Origin: Paraburkholderia phosphatilytica
GTDB lineage: Bacteria; Pseudomonadota; Gammaproteobacteria; Burkholderiales; Burkholderiaceae
Direction of reading: 5' to 3'
Assembly: GCF_003443895.1 (NCBI RefSeq)
Contig: NZ_QQOA01000006.1
Coordinates: 124,001 to 188,000 of the forward strand
Length of the DNA stretch: 64,000 nt
This document shows, in pieces, positions 26,350 through 35,067 of this stretch. Made by a program: the position numbers and the translations under genes. The number at the start of each line of letters is the position of its first letter. The stretch's first letter is position 1. The notes beneath the pieces were generated by a model. It made no database searches, was not told the DNA's origin, and saw only the letters and a list, made by a program, of their open reading frames with translations.

Positions 26350-26557
26350 TGTTGTTAGCGTCCGCGCGGCGTCCGGTTCAGGGAGTGTGCGCGTCGTTCC
26401 TTTTCAAAAAAAGGTCATACAGGCTGCCGAAAAAAAACCGCGACGCGGATGCCGACGGCAGCGGGGGATGATTCGGGTAGCGGGCGCTCCTGCAGAAAGA
26501 AAGGTGGGTACGACGGACGGCCGCTGCCGTCGAAGGACGACGGCAAGTCGGCCACGC

Positions 26558-26737
26558 TCAACTGCGTTGGGTTTTGCGCAGCAGCCGGTTGTCCTCGGCG
26601 TCGGGGTCGACGTCAGGGTCGAGCGGCGGTGCGTCGGGGTCCTGCGACGGGCCGATGTCGGGATAGTCGGTCGGTACCGTGTCGGACCGTTCCGGACTGA
26701 TCGGGTTATCCCGGGGTGGGGAAGGGGCGGTGACCAT
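26558..26737 (-). CDS. small proline- and aspartate-rich protein
   Basis: A 59-residue acidic protein with a run of DPD repeats (DPDAPPLDPDVDPDAED) and a basic end (LLRKTQRS). GAGGAG precedes the ATG at 26735-26737. Likely disordered. Its style matches the 62-residue protein at 18265-18453. No function offered. Confidence 0.6.
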   Translation of the reverse strand: MVTAPSPPRDNPISPERSDTVPTDYPDIGPSQDPDAPPLDPDVDPDAEDNRLLRKTQRS

Positions 26738-26885
26738 CGTGAACTCCTCAGCTGCATTTATCTGCACAGCATGGGAGACGCAAGTTCCGGTCCTGACCGG
26801 TGGCAATGGTGACCAGCCCGATGAAAAGCGCGTTGCCGCGAGCGCGGCGCAGCGTTTGAATCGTACAGCGAGCGGCGCCGAAGCC

Positions 26886-27314
26886 TCAGGTGGGAAAGCG
26901 TTCGCCGAGCAGTTCGAACAGCCGGCTCAGGTTGCACGGTTTGACGAAGTACGCGTCGATGCCGATTTCCTCCGACCGGATCCACTCGGCTCGCGACGTG
27001 AAGCCCGTGTGGGCAACGAGGAATACCTCAGGGTCGTACGAACGGATCGCGGCTGCCGCTTCCCAGCCGTCGCCGAGCGGCATCGATAGATCGAGCAGCA
27101 CCGCGCCCGGCTTCCACTGCTTCGCGGCCCTGACTGCATCGAGTCCGGTGTGCGTGGTGCGCGTCGCGAAGCCGGCTTCGTCGAGCGCGATGGCGAGCGC
27201 GTGCGCGCCGCGGATGTCGTCGTCCGCGATCAGGATGCGCCGCTCGCGCGCATCCGCGAGGCGCACAGGAATTCGCCAGATGGTTTCGACCGGCGCCGCC
27301 TGGAACTCCGTCAT
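26886..27314 (-). CDS. single-domain response regulator
   Basis: A 142-residue receiver protein with a 24-residue N-terminal extension. Acidic residues D31-D33, phospho-acceptor D75 (LLDLSMP), Thr103 and Lys125 are all present. No output domain and no kinase next to it, so its partner is unknown. Between its start and the mocA-like gene (27315-27852) I find no supportable gene or RNA. Confidence 0.87.
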   Translation of the reverse strand: MTEFQAAPVETIWRIPVRLADARERRILIADDDIRGAHALAIALDEAGFATRTTHTGLDAVRAAKQWKPGAVLLDLSMPLGDGWEAAAAIRSYDPEVFLVAHTGFTSRAEWIRSEEIGIDAYFVKPCNLSRLFELLGERFPT

Positions 27315-27852
27315 GATTCGATCTCCTCGACCCTCTCTGTATTCGTGCGTGGACCATGCTGTGTGTCCGCGCCGCGCTTGCGCATTGTTCAGTTCTTTTC
27401 CCCTCTTACCCCTACATCTTCACCTGCATGTGGTTTTGCATCAGCCAGGCATTTACCGGATATGGCGGCGCAATTTGAACGGTCATGGTGAGGCGGATGC
27501 TGCTATCGGTTTTGCGTCGCGTTCATTGCACGCGCGGTTCGACGAGCGCGCAGCGACGCGCGCCGCCGCCCATCTGCAGACGGTAGCGATGCGTCTTTTT
27601 TGTAAGCGCTGGCGACGAGCGGCGAGCACGTTCGCGGCGATTGCACCGTCCCACATGCCGGGCTGCCGCGGGGCACGTAGATCGCCGTCTGGAGCGCGCG
27701 TGAATCTACGGGTTGCACCTTGGAAGGCTGCAACCCCGCGCGTGAAAACACGGCCGTACGGATTTAGCAGACGGCATGCCCGGACCGTGGCGCCGGATCG
27801 TTTGAATTGATTGAGTGACGCAGAAGCACAGCGTGGTGATCAGGATGGCGAA

Positions 27853-28449
27853 TCAATCGGATCCGATGCGACGCAGATCGTCCGGCGTATCGACGTCCTG
27901 CACGACGCCTGGATCGTCGACGTCGATGCGGGTGACCGGATGCATCGCGAACAGCGCGCGTGCGCCGGCGTCGCCATCGAGCGCCTGGAGCTCGGCAAGA
28001 TGCTCGGGACCGAAGCCGACGGGATGGCCACGCTGCTCGCCATAGAATGGCGCCGCGATCGACGCGCCGTCGTCGATCGCGCGCGCGACGTGTTCGATCG
28101 TGGAGATCGCAATGCGTGGCATGTCGGCGAGCGCAACCACCCAGCCGTCCGCGTCGGCGCTCGCGTCGATGCCGGCGGCGAGGCTTGCGCCCATGCCGCG
28201 CTCCACCGCGGCGCTGAACACCACATCGCAGCCCGCGTCGTTCAGCACGCGGGCCAGCGCGTCCGTGCCGGGCCTGACGACAGCGACCACGCGCGGCACG
28301 ACGAGCAACAGACGATGCGCAGCCTCATGGGCGACCGGGGTGCCGTCCGGCAGGCGCGCGAGCAGCTTGTTGTGCAAGCCCTGCGGATCGAAGCGCGTGC
28401 CGAGACCGGCGGCGAGCAACACGCCGGTGGCGAACGAAGCGTAGGCCAT
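27853..28449 (-). CDS. MocA-like molybdenum cofactor nucleotidyltransferase
   Basis: A 198-residue NTP-transferase-3 protein. The start signature LLAAGLGTRFD (11-21) with Lys28 and the later ALADMPRI match MocA/MobA-type enzymes, which add CMP or GMP to molybdopterin. It follows the three aldehyde oxidoreductase subunit genes on the same strand after 78 bases, so it very probably makes the dinucleotide cofactor for that enzyme. A xanthine-dehydrogenase-type XdhC/PaoD chaperone gene is not seen here. Confidence 0.87.
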   Translation of the reverse strand: MAYASFATGVLLAAGLGTRFDPQGLHNKLLARLPDGTPVAHEAAHRLLLVVPRVVAVVRPGTDALARVLNDAGCDVVFSAAVERGMGASLAAGIDASADADGWVVALADMPRIAISTIEHVARAIDDGASIAAPFYGEQRGHPVGFGPEHLAELQALDGDAGARALFAMHPVTRIDVDDPGVVQDVDTPDDLRRIGSD

Positions 28450-28527
28450 GGATCGGCACCGGAGGTGGGAGAGCCCTGATTGTGCGGTGCAACTGGTGTC
28501 GAGGCAAGCGACGATTGCGTGTAATCG

Positions 28528-30744
28528 CTAAACCATCACCTTGTCCAGCGTCACCGGCAGGTCACGCACGCGCACGCCAGTCGCGTGATACACGCCGTTC
28601 GCGATCGCCGCGACCACACCCGTGATACCGATCTCGCCGATGCCGCGCACGCCGAGCGAATTGAAATGCGGGTCCGGCTGATCGAGGAAGGTGACGTCGA
28701 TCGTACCCACGTCCGCGTTCACCGGCACGTGATATTCGGCCAGATTCGCGTTCGTGAAGCGACCGTAGCGCGTATCGAGCAGCGTTTCCTCTTCGAGCGC
28801 CGCGCCGATGCCCCACACGAGGCCGCCCATCAACTGGCTGCGCGCGGTCTTGCGATTGAGGATGCGCCCCACGTCGTACACCGCGACGATACGCGGCACG
28901 CGGATCGTGCCGAGCGATTCGTCGACATGCACTTCCACGAACACCGCGCCGAACGAATGAAACGCGTATTGCTGGCGCTCGGGGCCGGACTTCGTGGTGG
29001 CCTGCGCTTCGATCGGCTGGCCGCCCGCGCGCGCGATGATCGCCGCAGCGGGGTCGCGCTTCGTCGCATCCGTTCGACTCACAACCCAGCCGTTCTCGAC
29101 GCTCAGGTCTTCGAGCGACATGCCGTGCACGGGCGATGCAGGATCGGCGAGCGCCATCGACAGCAGCTTGTCGCGCGCCTGCGAGCACGCTTCGCGCACC
29201 GCGGGCGATACGCTCGCCGCCGATTGCGAGCCGCCCGAGCCCGGCGCCTTCGGCAACGTCGAGTCGCCGAGCGCGAAATGAATGCCCTGCGGCGGAAAGC
29301 CCAGCGCGTCCGCCGCGACCTGGGTCATCACCGTGTAGGTGCCGGTGCCGAGCTCCTGGGTGCCCGATGCGACCATCGCGGTGCCGTCCGGCAGGATGCG
29401 CGCGAGCGCCGCCGCTTCGTTGCGGTTCGCCGGGTAGGTTGCGGTGCCGAGGCCATAGCCGATCAGCGTGTTGCCGCTGCGCATCGAGCGCGGCGCCATC
29501 GAACGCTTCGACCAGCCGAAGCGCTCGGCGCCCTGCTCATAGCACGCGCGCAGCACCTTCGACGAAAACGGCTTGTTTTCGGTTGGATCGACGTCCGTGT
29601 AGTTCTTCAGCCGCAGCGCGAGCGGATCCATATTCAGCTTCGCGGCCAGTTCGTCCATCGCGGATTCGAGCGCGAACGAGCCGGTCGTCTCGCCCGGCGC
29701 GCGCATGAAGGTCGGCGTGCCCGCGTTGATCTTGACGAGGCGGTGCGTGGTCACCTGATTCGGCACCGCGTACAGCATGCGCGTGACCATGCAGCAGGTC
29801 TCCGTCCAGTCTTCGAACGTCGACGTGTGCGAGTACGAGTCGTGCCGCATCGCGGTCAGTGTGCCGTCGTGCCGCGCGGCGAGCTGGATGCGTTGCTGCG
29901 TGTACGGCCGCGCGCCCACCGGACCGAACATCTGCGGCCGTTCGAGCGCGAGCCGCACCGGCCTGCCCACCTGGTGCGACGCCATCGCGGCGAGCGCGAC
30001 ATGCGACCACGACGAGCCCTTGCAGCCGAAGCCGCCGCCGAGGAACGGCGAGATCACGCGCACGTTGTCGGGATGCACGCCGAGCGTCGCCGCGACCGCG
30101 TTCTTCGCGCCGGTCACGCCCTGCGTCGCGTCGTACAACGTCAGCTGCGGACCGTCCCAGTGCGCGAGCGTTGCGTGCGGTTCCATCGGATTGTGATGTT
30201 CGATCGGCGTCGTATAGATCTCGTCGACGTGCACCACGCCCTCGCGCACGCCGGCGTCGAAATCGCCGCGCGCGGTATCGGTCTTGCGCCCCTGCGGATT
30301 GTCCGGCGGATACGCGTCGTTCAGCGCGCCGCGGAAGTCGAGTATCGCGGGTTGCTGCGCATACGTGATGCGCAGATGGCGGCCGGCGTCGGTTGCGTGT
30401 TCGAGCGTATCCGCGACGATCACCGCGACCGGCTCGTTACTGTAGCGAACCTCGTTGTTCTGCAGCAGCGACAGGTGCCGGCCCGCGGGCGGCGATAGCG
30501 GCGACTTGCCGTTATTCGGCAGACGCGGCGCGTTCAGATACGTCATCACGAGCAGCACGCCCGGCATCGACTGCACGCGGTCGACGTTGTCGATCGACGT
30601 GATCGTGCCGTGCGCGATCGTGCTCGTGACGAGCACCGCATGCGCGAGCCGCGCTTCCGGAAACTCGGCCGCATAGCGTGCTTCGCCGGTGACCTTGAGC
30701 ACACCGTCCGTGCGGTCGAGCGGCTGTCCGACGATCGTGCTCAT
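28528..30744 (-). CDS. paoC: aldehyde oxidoreductase, molybdenum-binding subunit (PaoC-type)
   Basis: A 738-residue large subunit of the xanthine oxidase family. It opens with VGQPLDRTDGVLKVTGEARYAAEF-style sequence, contains APGETTGSFALESAMDEL and GGFGCKG motifs around the cofactor, and ends with the RGIGEIG motif holding the catalytic Glu. It oxidises aldehydes (aromatic and aliphatic in the E. coli enzyme) to acids. Start codon overlaps the stop of the FAD subunit gene by four bases. Confidence 0.92.
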   Translation of the reverse strand: MSTIVGQPLDRTDGVLKVTGEARYAAEFPEARLAHAVLVTSTIAHGTITSIDNVDRVQSMPGVLLVMTYLNAPRLPNNGKSPLSPPAGRHLSLLQNNEVRYSNEPVAVIVADTLEHATDAGRHLRITYAQQPAILDFRGALNDAYPPDNPQGRKTDTARGDFDAGVREGVVHVDEIYTTPIEHHNPMEPHATLAHWDGPQLTLYDATQGVTGAKNAVAATLGVHPDNVRVISPFLGGGFGCKGSSWSHVALAAMASHQVGRPVRLALERPQMFGPVGARPYTQQRIQLAARHDGTLTAMRHDSYSHTSTFEDWTETCCMVTRMLYAVPNQVTTHRLVKINAGTPTFMRAPGETTGSFALESAMDELAAKLNMDPLALRLKNYTDVDPTENKPFSSKVLRACYEQGAERFGWSKRSMAPRSMRSGNTLIGYGLGTATYPANRNEAAALARILPDGTAMVASGTQELGTGTYTVMTQVAADALGFPPQGIHFALGDSTLPKAPGSGGSQSAASVSPAVREACSQARDKLLSMALADPASPVHGMSLEDLSVENGWVVSRTDATKRDPAAAIIARAGGQPIEAQATTKSGPERQQYAFHSFGAVFVEVHVDESLGTIRVPRIVAVYDVGRILNRKTARSQLMGGLVWGIGAALEEETLLDTRYGRFTNANLAEYHVPVNADVGTIDVTFLDQPDPHFNSLGVRGIGEIGITGVVAAIANGVYHATGVRVRDLPVTLDKVMV

Positions 30745-31754
30745 GCGACACCTCCAGTGCGGACCGCGGCCGGATTGGCTGCGAGATTGATCGTGCGCAC
30801 GATCGCGCGTTGCGCGAGCTGCACCTTGAAGCGGTTCGACGTTTGCGGCTGCGCATCGCGCAGCGCGGCGGTGGCCGCTTCACGCAACGTGCCTTCGCCA
30901 AGCTCGTGACCCGCGAGCATCTGTTCCGCGGCGCTCGCGCGCCACGGCTTGTGCGCGACGCCGCCCAGCGCAATGCGCGCCTGCTTCACCGTCCTGCCGT
31001 CCATCTGCAGTGCGGCCGCCACCGACACGAGCGCGAACGCGTAGCTCGCGCGGTCGCGAATTTTCAGGTAGTGCGAATGATCGGCGAAGAGCGGCGGCGG
31101 CAGATCGACTGCGGTGATCAGCTCGCCTGGCGCCAACGTCGTATCGAGATCGGGGCGATCGCCCGGCAGACGATGGAACTGATCGAACGCGATCGTGCGC
31201 TCGCCTTGCGGACCATCGACGCGCACCGTTGCATCGAGCGCTGCAAGCGCGACGCTCATATCGGACGGGTTCACCGCGATGCATTGCGGGCTCGCGCCGA
31301 GGATCGCGTGCATCCGGTTGTGGCCGCCGATCGCCGCGCAGCCGCTGCCCAGGTTGCGCTTGTTGCACTGGTCGAACGCGGTGTCGTAGAAGTAGCCGCA
31401 GCGCGTGCGTTGCATCAGGTTGCCGCCCACTGTCGCCATGTTGCGCAACTGCGGCGATGCGCCCGCGAGCAGCGCTTGGGAAAGCAGCGGATAGCGCGTG
31501 CGAATGAGCGCGTGATTTGCCGCGTCGCTGTTGCGCACCAGCGCGCCGATCCGCAGGCCGCCGTCGGGCAGCGTGTCGATGCTGTCGAGCGAGCGGATGC
31601 GCGTGATGTCGACCAGATGCACGGGGTTTTCGACGCCGCCCTTCATCAGGTCGAGCAGGTTCGTGCCACCGCCGATGAACATCGTGCCCGGCTGCTGAGC
31701 GGCGCGCAGCGCGCCCGCGATGTCGCCTGCGCGCTCATAGGTGATTGCTTGCAT
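30741..31754 (-). CDS. paoB: aldehyde oxidoreductase, FAD subunit (PaoB-type)
   Basis: A 337-residue FAD-binding subunit with the FIGGGTNLLDLMK motif and the Cys-rich insertion RTRCGYFYDTAFDQCNKRNLGSGCAA that in E. coli PaoB binds an extra 4Fe-4S cluster. It passes electrons from the molybdenum site and the 2Fe-2S centres to an acceptor. Middle gene of the paoABC-type operon. Confidence 0.92.
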   Translation of the reverse strand: MQAITYERAGDIAGALRAAQQPGTMFIGGGTNLLDLMKGGVENPVHLVDITRIRSLDSIDTLPDGGLRIGALVRNSDAANHALIRTRYPLLSQALLAGASPQLRNMATVGGNLMQRTRCGYFYDTAFDQCNKRNLGSGCAAIGGHNRMHAILGASPQCIAVNPSDMSVALAALDATVRVDGPQGERTIAFDQFHRLPGDRPDLDTTLAPGELITAVDLPPPLFADHSHYLKIRDRASYAFALVSVAAALQMDGRTVKQARIALGGVAHKPWRASAAEQMLAGHELGEGTLREAATAALRDAQPQTSNRFKVQLAQRAIVRTINLAANPAAVRTGGVA

Positions 31755-31765
31755 GCGCGCCTCCG

Positions 31766-32482
31766 TCAGGCTTTACCGAACTGGCCGCCGTGCGCACCTT
31801 GCACGGCGGCCACGATGTTCGCGTAGGCGCCGCAGCGACAGATGTTGCCGCTCATGCGCTCGCGCACTTCGTCGTCGGTCAGTTTGGAGACTCGTGCTCT
31901 GACGTCGGCCGTTGCCGCGCTCGGCGTGCCCGCGTCGAATTCGCGCAGCATCGCGGTCGCCGAACACAGCTGGCCGGGCGTACAGTACCCGCACTGAAAC
32001 GCGTCGTGCTCGACGAACGCGCGTTGCATCGGGCTCAGCTGACCGTTCTGCGCGAGCCCTTCGACGGTCGTGATCGATTGCCCTTCGTGCATCACCGCGA
32101 GCGTGAGACACGAATTGATGCGACGTCCGTCGATCATCACCGTGCACGCGCCGCACTGGCCGCGGTCGCAGCCCTTCTTCGTGCCCATCAGCCCGGCGTA
32201 CTCGCGCAGCGCATCGAGCAGCGTCACGCGCGGCTCGAGCTGCAGCGTGTAGTTGCGGCCGTTGATGTTCAGCTGCACCGGCCGCGGCGGCGCGGGAGGC
32301 GGGGCGGCCGCGGGTTGGTCAGGCTGCTGGATGTGCGTCTGTGCGTGCAGATGCGGTGTGGCGCCGAGCGTCGCCGCTGCGGCGGCGGACTGCAGGAAGC
32401 GGCGGCGTGACGGTCGCGGCGCCGTGGCGGTCTGGTAGGTCTGACCGTTGCCGGAACCTTGAGGATCGTGATCGTTGGACAT
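31766..32482 (-). CDS. paoA: aldehyde oxidoreductase, 2Fe-2S subunit with Tat signal (PaoA-type)
   Basis: A 238-residue iron-sulfur subunit. A twin-arginine signal (SRRRFLQSA) and a Pro-rich linker precede the two cluster motifs CDRGQCGACTV and CGYCTPGQLC...CRCG. The Tat signal means the folded enzyme is exported to the periplasm. ATG at 32480-32482 starts the protein just before the signal. First gene of the paoABC-mocA group. Confidence 0.93.
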   Translation of the reverse strand: MSNDHDPQGSGNGQTYQTATAPRPSRRRFLQSAAAAATLGATPHLHAQTHIQQPDQPAAAPPPAPPRPVQLNINGRNYTLQLEPRVTLLDALREYAGLMGTKKGCDRGQCGACTVMIDGRRINSCLTLAVMHEGQSITTVEGLAQNGQLSPMQRAFVEHDAFQCGYCTPGQLCSATAMLREFDAGTPSAATADVRARVSKLTDDEVRERMSGNICRCGAYANIVAAVQGAHGGQFGKA

Positions 32483-32859
32483 GACGTTCTGCTTGCTCCG
32501 TGAAAGAGAATTCCGGGCGAACGCATTGTGCGATGCGTGGGCAGCTGAATCATTCGGGCCGAGCAAATTCGGTGCCGCATACGCGTGCGCTGGCAGTTGC
32601 GTGACACGGCGTGCGGAGCGCGTCGAACGACGGCGCAACGGTCGGCCAGCGAATGCTCAAAGCGAGCGTTGCACGTAACGGATGACGAAGTAAAGGCGCG
32701 TCGCCGAGGATGACGACGCGGTCAGTTTCGCGTCATCTGCGGGCCAGAAACACGCGATGTGGATGGCAGGGCGGTCATCGTTGCGCGTTCAAACGCCGGC
32801 GGTTTGCAGATGGCTTTCGATGTGCGATCGCGTGATCGCTCACTCGCGTCGTCGCTGAG

Positions 32860-33771
32860 TCAGGCAGCCGCGATCTCGCCAAGCGTCCGAACCAGCCACA
32901 TCAGCGACGGGTCGCGATGATTGCGCGGATGCCATGCCGCGAACAGCGAAAAACCTTGTGCATCGAACGGCAGCGCGAACGCATCGAGCCGGTCGCCGAA
33001 ATGCGCGGCGAGCCGCGAAGGCAGCGTCGATACGTAGTCGGTATGCGCCAGCAGCTCCGGCACGGCCATGAAGTGCTGCACGGACATCACCACGCGACGT
33101 TCGCGTCGAAGCGTTTCGAGGTGTTCGTCCATGAAGCCGTGGAAGCTGCCGCCGCTGATCGATACGAGCACGTGGTTCAGCGCGCAGTACGTGTCGAGAT
33201 CGAGCGGCGCCGTGCCGCGCGGGTGGCCTTTGCGCTGCACCGCGACGAAGTGCTCGTCGAACAGCTTGCGCGCTTTCATGGAGGGCGGAACCATGCGCTC
33301 CGAACCGATCAGCAGATCGACCTCGCCGCGATCGAGCCGCGCGGTGATAGTGGGCGGATCGACATTGATGAACGCGATGCGCACGCCGGGATTGGCGATG
33401 GACGGCAGCCGGCATAGCAGCGGCAGGCCGAGCGAGCCGATCGCGAAATCGTGGGCGGCGATCGTGAAGCGCCGCGCGTCCGCCAGCGGATCGAAAGCCG
33501 GCTTGTGACGCACCACGCTTTCGAGATTCTTCAACGCCGCGTGCAACGGCTCCATCAGTTCGAGCGCATGCGCGCTGCGTGTCATCCCGCGGCCGTTCTC
33601 GGCGGGAATCAGGAGCGGATCGCCGAAGATCTGCCGCAGCCGCGCAAGTTGCGTCGAGACGGCAGGCTGCGTCAGATGCAGCCGCTCGGCGGCGCGCGTC
33701 ACGTTCGATTCCGCGAGCAGCGCGTCCAGCGATACCAGCAGATTCAAGTCGATTCCACGTAGATCGATCAT
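32860..33771 (-). CDS. LysR-family transcriptional regulator
   Basis: A 303-residue LysR protein: helix-turn-helix in the first 65 residues (NVTRAAERLHLTQPAVSTQLARLR) and a substrate-binding-like effector domain after residue 90. The NodD/NahR-like opening (LRGIDLNLLVSLDALL) is notable. It is divergent from the alcohol dehydrogenase-like gene, its likely target. Confidence 0.92.
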   Translation of the reverse strand: MIDLRGIDLNLLVSLDALLAESNVTRAAERLHLTQPAVSTQLARLRQIFGDPLLIPAENGRGMTRSAHALELMEPLHAALKNLESVVRHKPAFDPLADARRFTIAAHDFAIGSLGLPLLCRLPSIANPGVRIAFINVDPPTITARLDRGEVDLLIGSERMVPPSMKARKLFDEHFVAVQRKGHPRGTAPLDLDTYCALNHVLVSISGGSFHGFMDEHLETLRRERRVVMSVQHFMAVPELLAHTDYVSTLPSRLAAHFGDRLDAFALPFDAQGFSLFAAWHPRNHRDPSLMWLVRTLGEIAAA

Positions 33772-33798
33772 GGCAGTAGATGGGTCGCATACGAATCA

Positions 33799-33808
33799 TT
33801 GATTTCAA
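33799..33808. promoter_or_regulatory. possible LysR binding element
   Basis: TTGATTTCAA, a short palindrome in the 115-base divergent promoter between the LysR gene and its neighbour. Short and only suggestive. Confidence 0.3.
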
Positions 33809-33886
33809 GAATACGTAGGCGCTGCCTAGAGTTCAACCGTGTTCCGCTGGCTCCTCAGCTGGACTGCCCACTCAACGGAGAACTCG

Positions 33887-34963
33887 ATGAAAGCCTGGAT
33901 GCTCGATGAACCCGGCAAGCCGATCGCACTGCGCGAAGTCGATCAGCCGCAACCCCGGCCGAACGCGGTGCTGGTCAAGATGGACGCCGTGCCGCTCCTC
34001 AGCTACACGCGCGACTACCTGGAAGGCAAGCTGCCTTACTGGTATCCGCCTGCGCCGTTCACGCCCGGCACCAATGGCGTGGGCCGCGTCGCCGCGGTCG
34101 GCGAGGGCGTGATGGCGTATCGCGCGGGACAGCGCGTGCTGGTGAATCCGTACTGGATCGCGGATGAAGCGGCGCAGGAGCCCGAGCAGATCCTGATCGG
34201 CCTGACTGGCATGAGCGCGGGCAGCGGGCCGATGCTCGCCGCTTTTCCGCATGGCTCGCTGCGCGAATTCGCCGAGTTTCCCGCGTCGACGGTGATTCCG
34301 CTCGACGGCTTCGACGATCAGCCGGCCGAGCGGCTCGCCGCGTTCGGCAAGCTTGCGGTGCCGTTCGGCGGTTTGCGTCGCGGTCGGCTGGCTGCCGGCG
34401 AAACCGTGGTGATCAACGGCGCGACCGGCTACTTCGGCTCGGCCGCCGTGCTCGAAGCGCTGGCGATGGGCGCGGCGCGCGTGGTCGTGCTGGGACGGCG
34501 GGCCGATGCGCTCGCGGCGCTGGCGGAGCACAGCGGCGGTGGCCGCCGGGTCGTGCCGGTGGTGCTGACGGGCGACGCGCAGCAGGACGTCGCGGCGATC
34601 CGCGCGGCGTCGAACGGCGGCGCGCATCTCGCGTTCGACATGGTGGGCCGCGCGACCGACGCGAACGCGACGCTCGCGACGCTGCGCAGTCTGCGCCGCA
34701 ACGGCCGGCTCGTGCTGATGGGCAGCATGAGCACCGATCTGCCGATCGTCTACAGCGAGATGCTGGCGAACAGCTGGGAGCTGATCGGTAATTTCATGTA
34801 CACGCGGGCCGACTATCTGGCGCTGGTGTCGCTCGTCACAGCAGGGCAGCTGCGGCTCGATGCGATCGACGTGAAGACCTTCGCGTTCACCGAACTCGAG
34901 GCCGCGATGGATGCCGCGGCGCGGATGCAGGGGCTCGACTGCACGGTGGTGACGCTCGGGTAA
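33887..34963 (+). CDS. medium-chain alcohol dehydrogenase/quinone reductase-like protein
   Basis: A 358-residue MDR-superfamily protein with a GroES-like N-terminal domain and a Rossmann domain (INGATGYFGSAAV at about 176-188). It lacks the Cys/His pattern of zinc alcohol dehydrogenases and looks like a zinc-free NADPH-dependent reductase. The ATG at 33887 has CGGAG six bases upstream. Divergent from LysR, which probably controls it. Substrate unknown. Confidence 0.85.
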   Translation: MKAWMLDEPGKPIALREVDQPQPRPNAVLVKMDAVPLLSYTRDYLEGKLPYWYPPAPFTPGTNGVGRVAAVGEGVMAYRAGQRVLVNPYWIADEAAQEPEQILIGLTGMSAGSGPMLAAFPHGSLREFAEFPASTVIPLDGFDDQPAERLAAFGKLAVPFGGLRRGRLAAGETVVINGATGYFGSAAVLEALAMGAARVVVLGRRADALAALAEHSGGGRRVVPVVLTGDAQQDVAAIRAASNGGAHLAFDMVGRATDANATLATLRSLRRNGRLVLMGSMSTDLPIVYSEMLANSWELIGNFMYTRADYLALVSLVTAGQLRLDAIDVKTFAFTELEAAMDAAARMQGLDCTVVTLG

Positions 34964-34998
34964 TCCATTGCGCCAGCACACGCCGGCGGTCGTCAAAG

Positions 34999-35038
34999 AA
35001 AAAGCGCGATGCGGTTCACACCCGCATCGCGCTTTTTT
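34999..35038. terminator. bidirectional intrinsic terminator
   Basis: A 14-base stem (AAAGCGCGATGCGG pairs with CCGCATCGCGCTTT) with a seven-base loop, five A on the left and six T on the right. It lies between convergent genes: the MDR dehydrogenase ends at 34963 and aspartate carbamoyltransferase at 35068, so it can serve both. Confidence 0.9.
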
Positions 35039-35067
35039 CCGTTCAACGAGGCACGCTACTGCCGCAC

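Noticed and set aside
28585..30498. Plus-strand frame of 637 codons opposite paoC
   Set aside because: Arg/His-rich shadow; paoC has its cofactor motifs on the minus strand.
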